This document shows positions 34,091-34,573 of a DNA stretch of 34,573 nucleotides, in pieces. The notes below the pieces were generated by a model that made no database searches, was not told where the DNA came from, and was given only the letters and a program-made list of their open reading frames with translations. The translations under genes were made by a program, and so were the position numbers. The DNA comes from Pseudomonadota bacterium. Its GTDB lineage: Bacteria > Pseudomonadota > Gammaproteobacteria > Xanthomonadales > Rhodanobacteraceae. The DNA is taken from assembly GCA_021787175.1 (NCBI GenBank), contig JAJYMF010000376.1, forward strand, positions 1 through 34,573. Reading direction: 5' to 3'. Each line of letters begins with the position of its first letter. The stretch's first letter is position 1.

Positions 34091-34573
34091 TGCGGCGGCC
34101 GGCACGCCGCCTGCTGCTGGCCGGCGCGGTCGCGCTGCTGGCGGTGCTGGTGCTGCTGCAGCTGCGTCACGAACGCGCGCAGCAACCCGGCCCGCTGCTG
34201 GCGCTGGATCCCGCGGCGGTCACCCGCATCGCGGTGCAGGTCAGCGGCGGCCCGCTGCGCCGCTTCGTCAGGCGCGACGGTATGTGGTGGATGCTGGCGC
34301 CGCAGAAAGGTCGCGCCGATGCCGCGCATCTGGCCGACCTTGCCGCCATCGCCGCCGCGCCGGTCGCACTCTGGCTGCCGGCCGGCAGTTTCGATCCGCA
34401 CCAGCTCGGCCTCGACCCGCCGGCGGCGACGCTGACCCTGGACGGCACGCGGCTGGCCTTCGGCACCCTCGCCGCGCTGCAGCCGCTGCGCTACATCGAG
34501 GTCGACGGCCGCGTCGCGCTGGTGCCGGATCGCTACGCGCCGTTCCTGTCGATGGCGCCGCAGCTGGAAGATC
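34090..34573 (+). CDS. DUF4340-type membrane-anchored protein (3' end outside window)
   Basis: The first 161 residues of a protein with an Arg-rich start (MRRPARRLLLAG), a transmembrane helix (about 8-24) and a repeated beta-rich segment: LLALDPAAVTRIAVQV, then RDGMWWMLAPQKGRADAAHL, and LGLDPPAATLTLDG. This pattern is that of DUF4340 proteins, which follow GldG-like genes in many proteobacteria. It starts in the preceding stop codon (TGATG) and reads off the window edge without a stop. The role is unknown; a periplasmic partner of the ABC set is likely by position. Confidence 0.85.
   Translation, partial: MRRPARRLLLAGAVALLAVLVLLQLRHERAQQPGPLLALDPAAVTRIAVQVSGGPLRRFVRRDGMWWMLAPQKGRADAAHLADLAAIAAAPVALWLPAGSFDPHQLGLDPPAATLTLDGTRLAFGTLAALQPLRYIEVDGRVALVPDRYAPFLSMAPQLED

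Overview
The window is a GC-rich chromosomal segment carrying ordinary housekeeping and envelope genes. Three features fit a gammaproteobacterium of the Xanthomonadales/Lysobacterales type: the secB-gpsA and rpmB-rpmG pairs, SrkA, RmuC, Slt and an Oar-like TonB receptor, and short REP-like repeats in intergenic gaps. This placement is an inference from gene content; there is no rRNA or other decisive marker. I see no phage, insertion sequence, tRNA, rRNA or CRISPR array.

Layout. 1-2065 is the 3' part of a PAS-PAS-GGDEF-EAL cyclic-di-GMP enzyme. 2291-7379 is mostly minus strand: RmuC, a small secreted protein, an RlmI-like 23S rRNA methyltransferase, a four-helix membrane protein, SrkA kinase and a hotdog thioesterase. 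7468-8538 is a ferredoxin/flavin reductase. 8733-11558 holds a divergent pair, a UDP-N-acetylhexosamine 6-dehydrogenase and an APC amino-acid permease. 11718-17903 holds cca, a membrane-anchored thioredoxin, and a minus-strand operon slt - quinone oxidoreductase - NDUFA9-like epimerase. 17964-20332 is a TauE/SafE permease coupled to a GH17 membrane glucan-active enzyme. 20303-20689 is a small membrane protein overlapping it tail to tail. 20873-23737 is a large TonB-dependent receptor with a clear terminator.

23873-28534 is minus strand: a SNF2-type helicase, gpsA and secB. 28831-29245 is rpmB-rpmG behind a long leader rich in inverted repeats. 29246-29771 holds repeats and hairpins only. 29772-30971 is a fatty-acid desaturase. 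31072 to the window end is a four-gene ABC operon of the GldA/GldF/GldG plus DUF4340 type, cut by the window edge.

No convincing new defence or mobile system is present. The best leads are structural: (1) a ~132-bp REP-like element found three times, always in the same orientation and always between convergent genes; (2) a second, 48-bp tandem repeat family in another convergent gap; (3) an ACAAT hexamer 6-7 nt before the start codon of four genes, which suggests leaderless transcripts; (4) a palindrome-rich leader before rpmB-rpmG; and (5) small uncharacterised membrane and secreted proteins next to the envelope genes.
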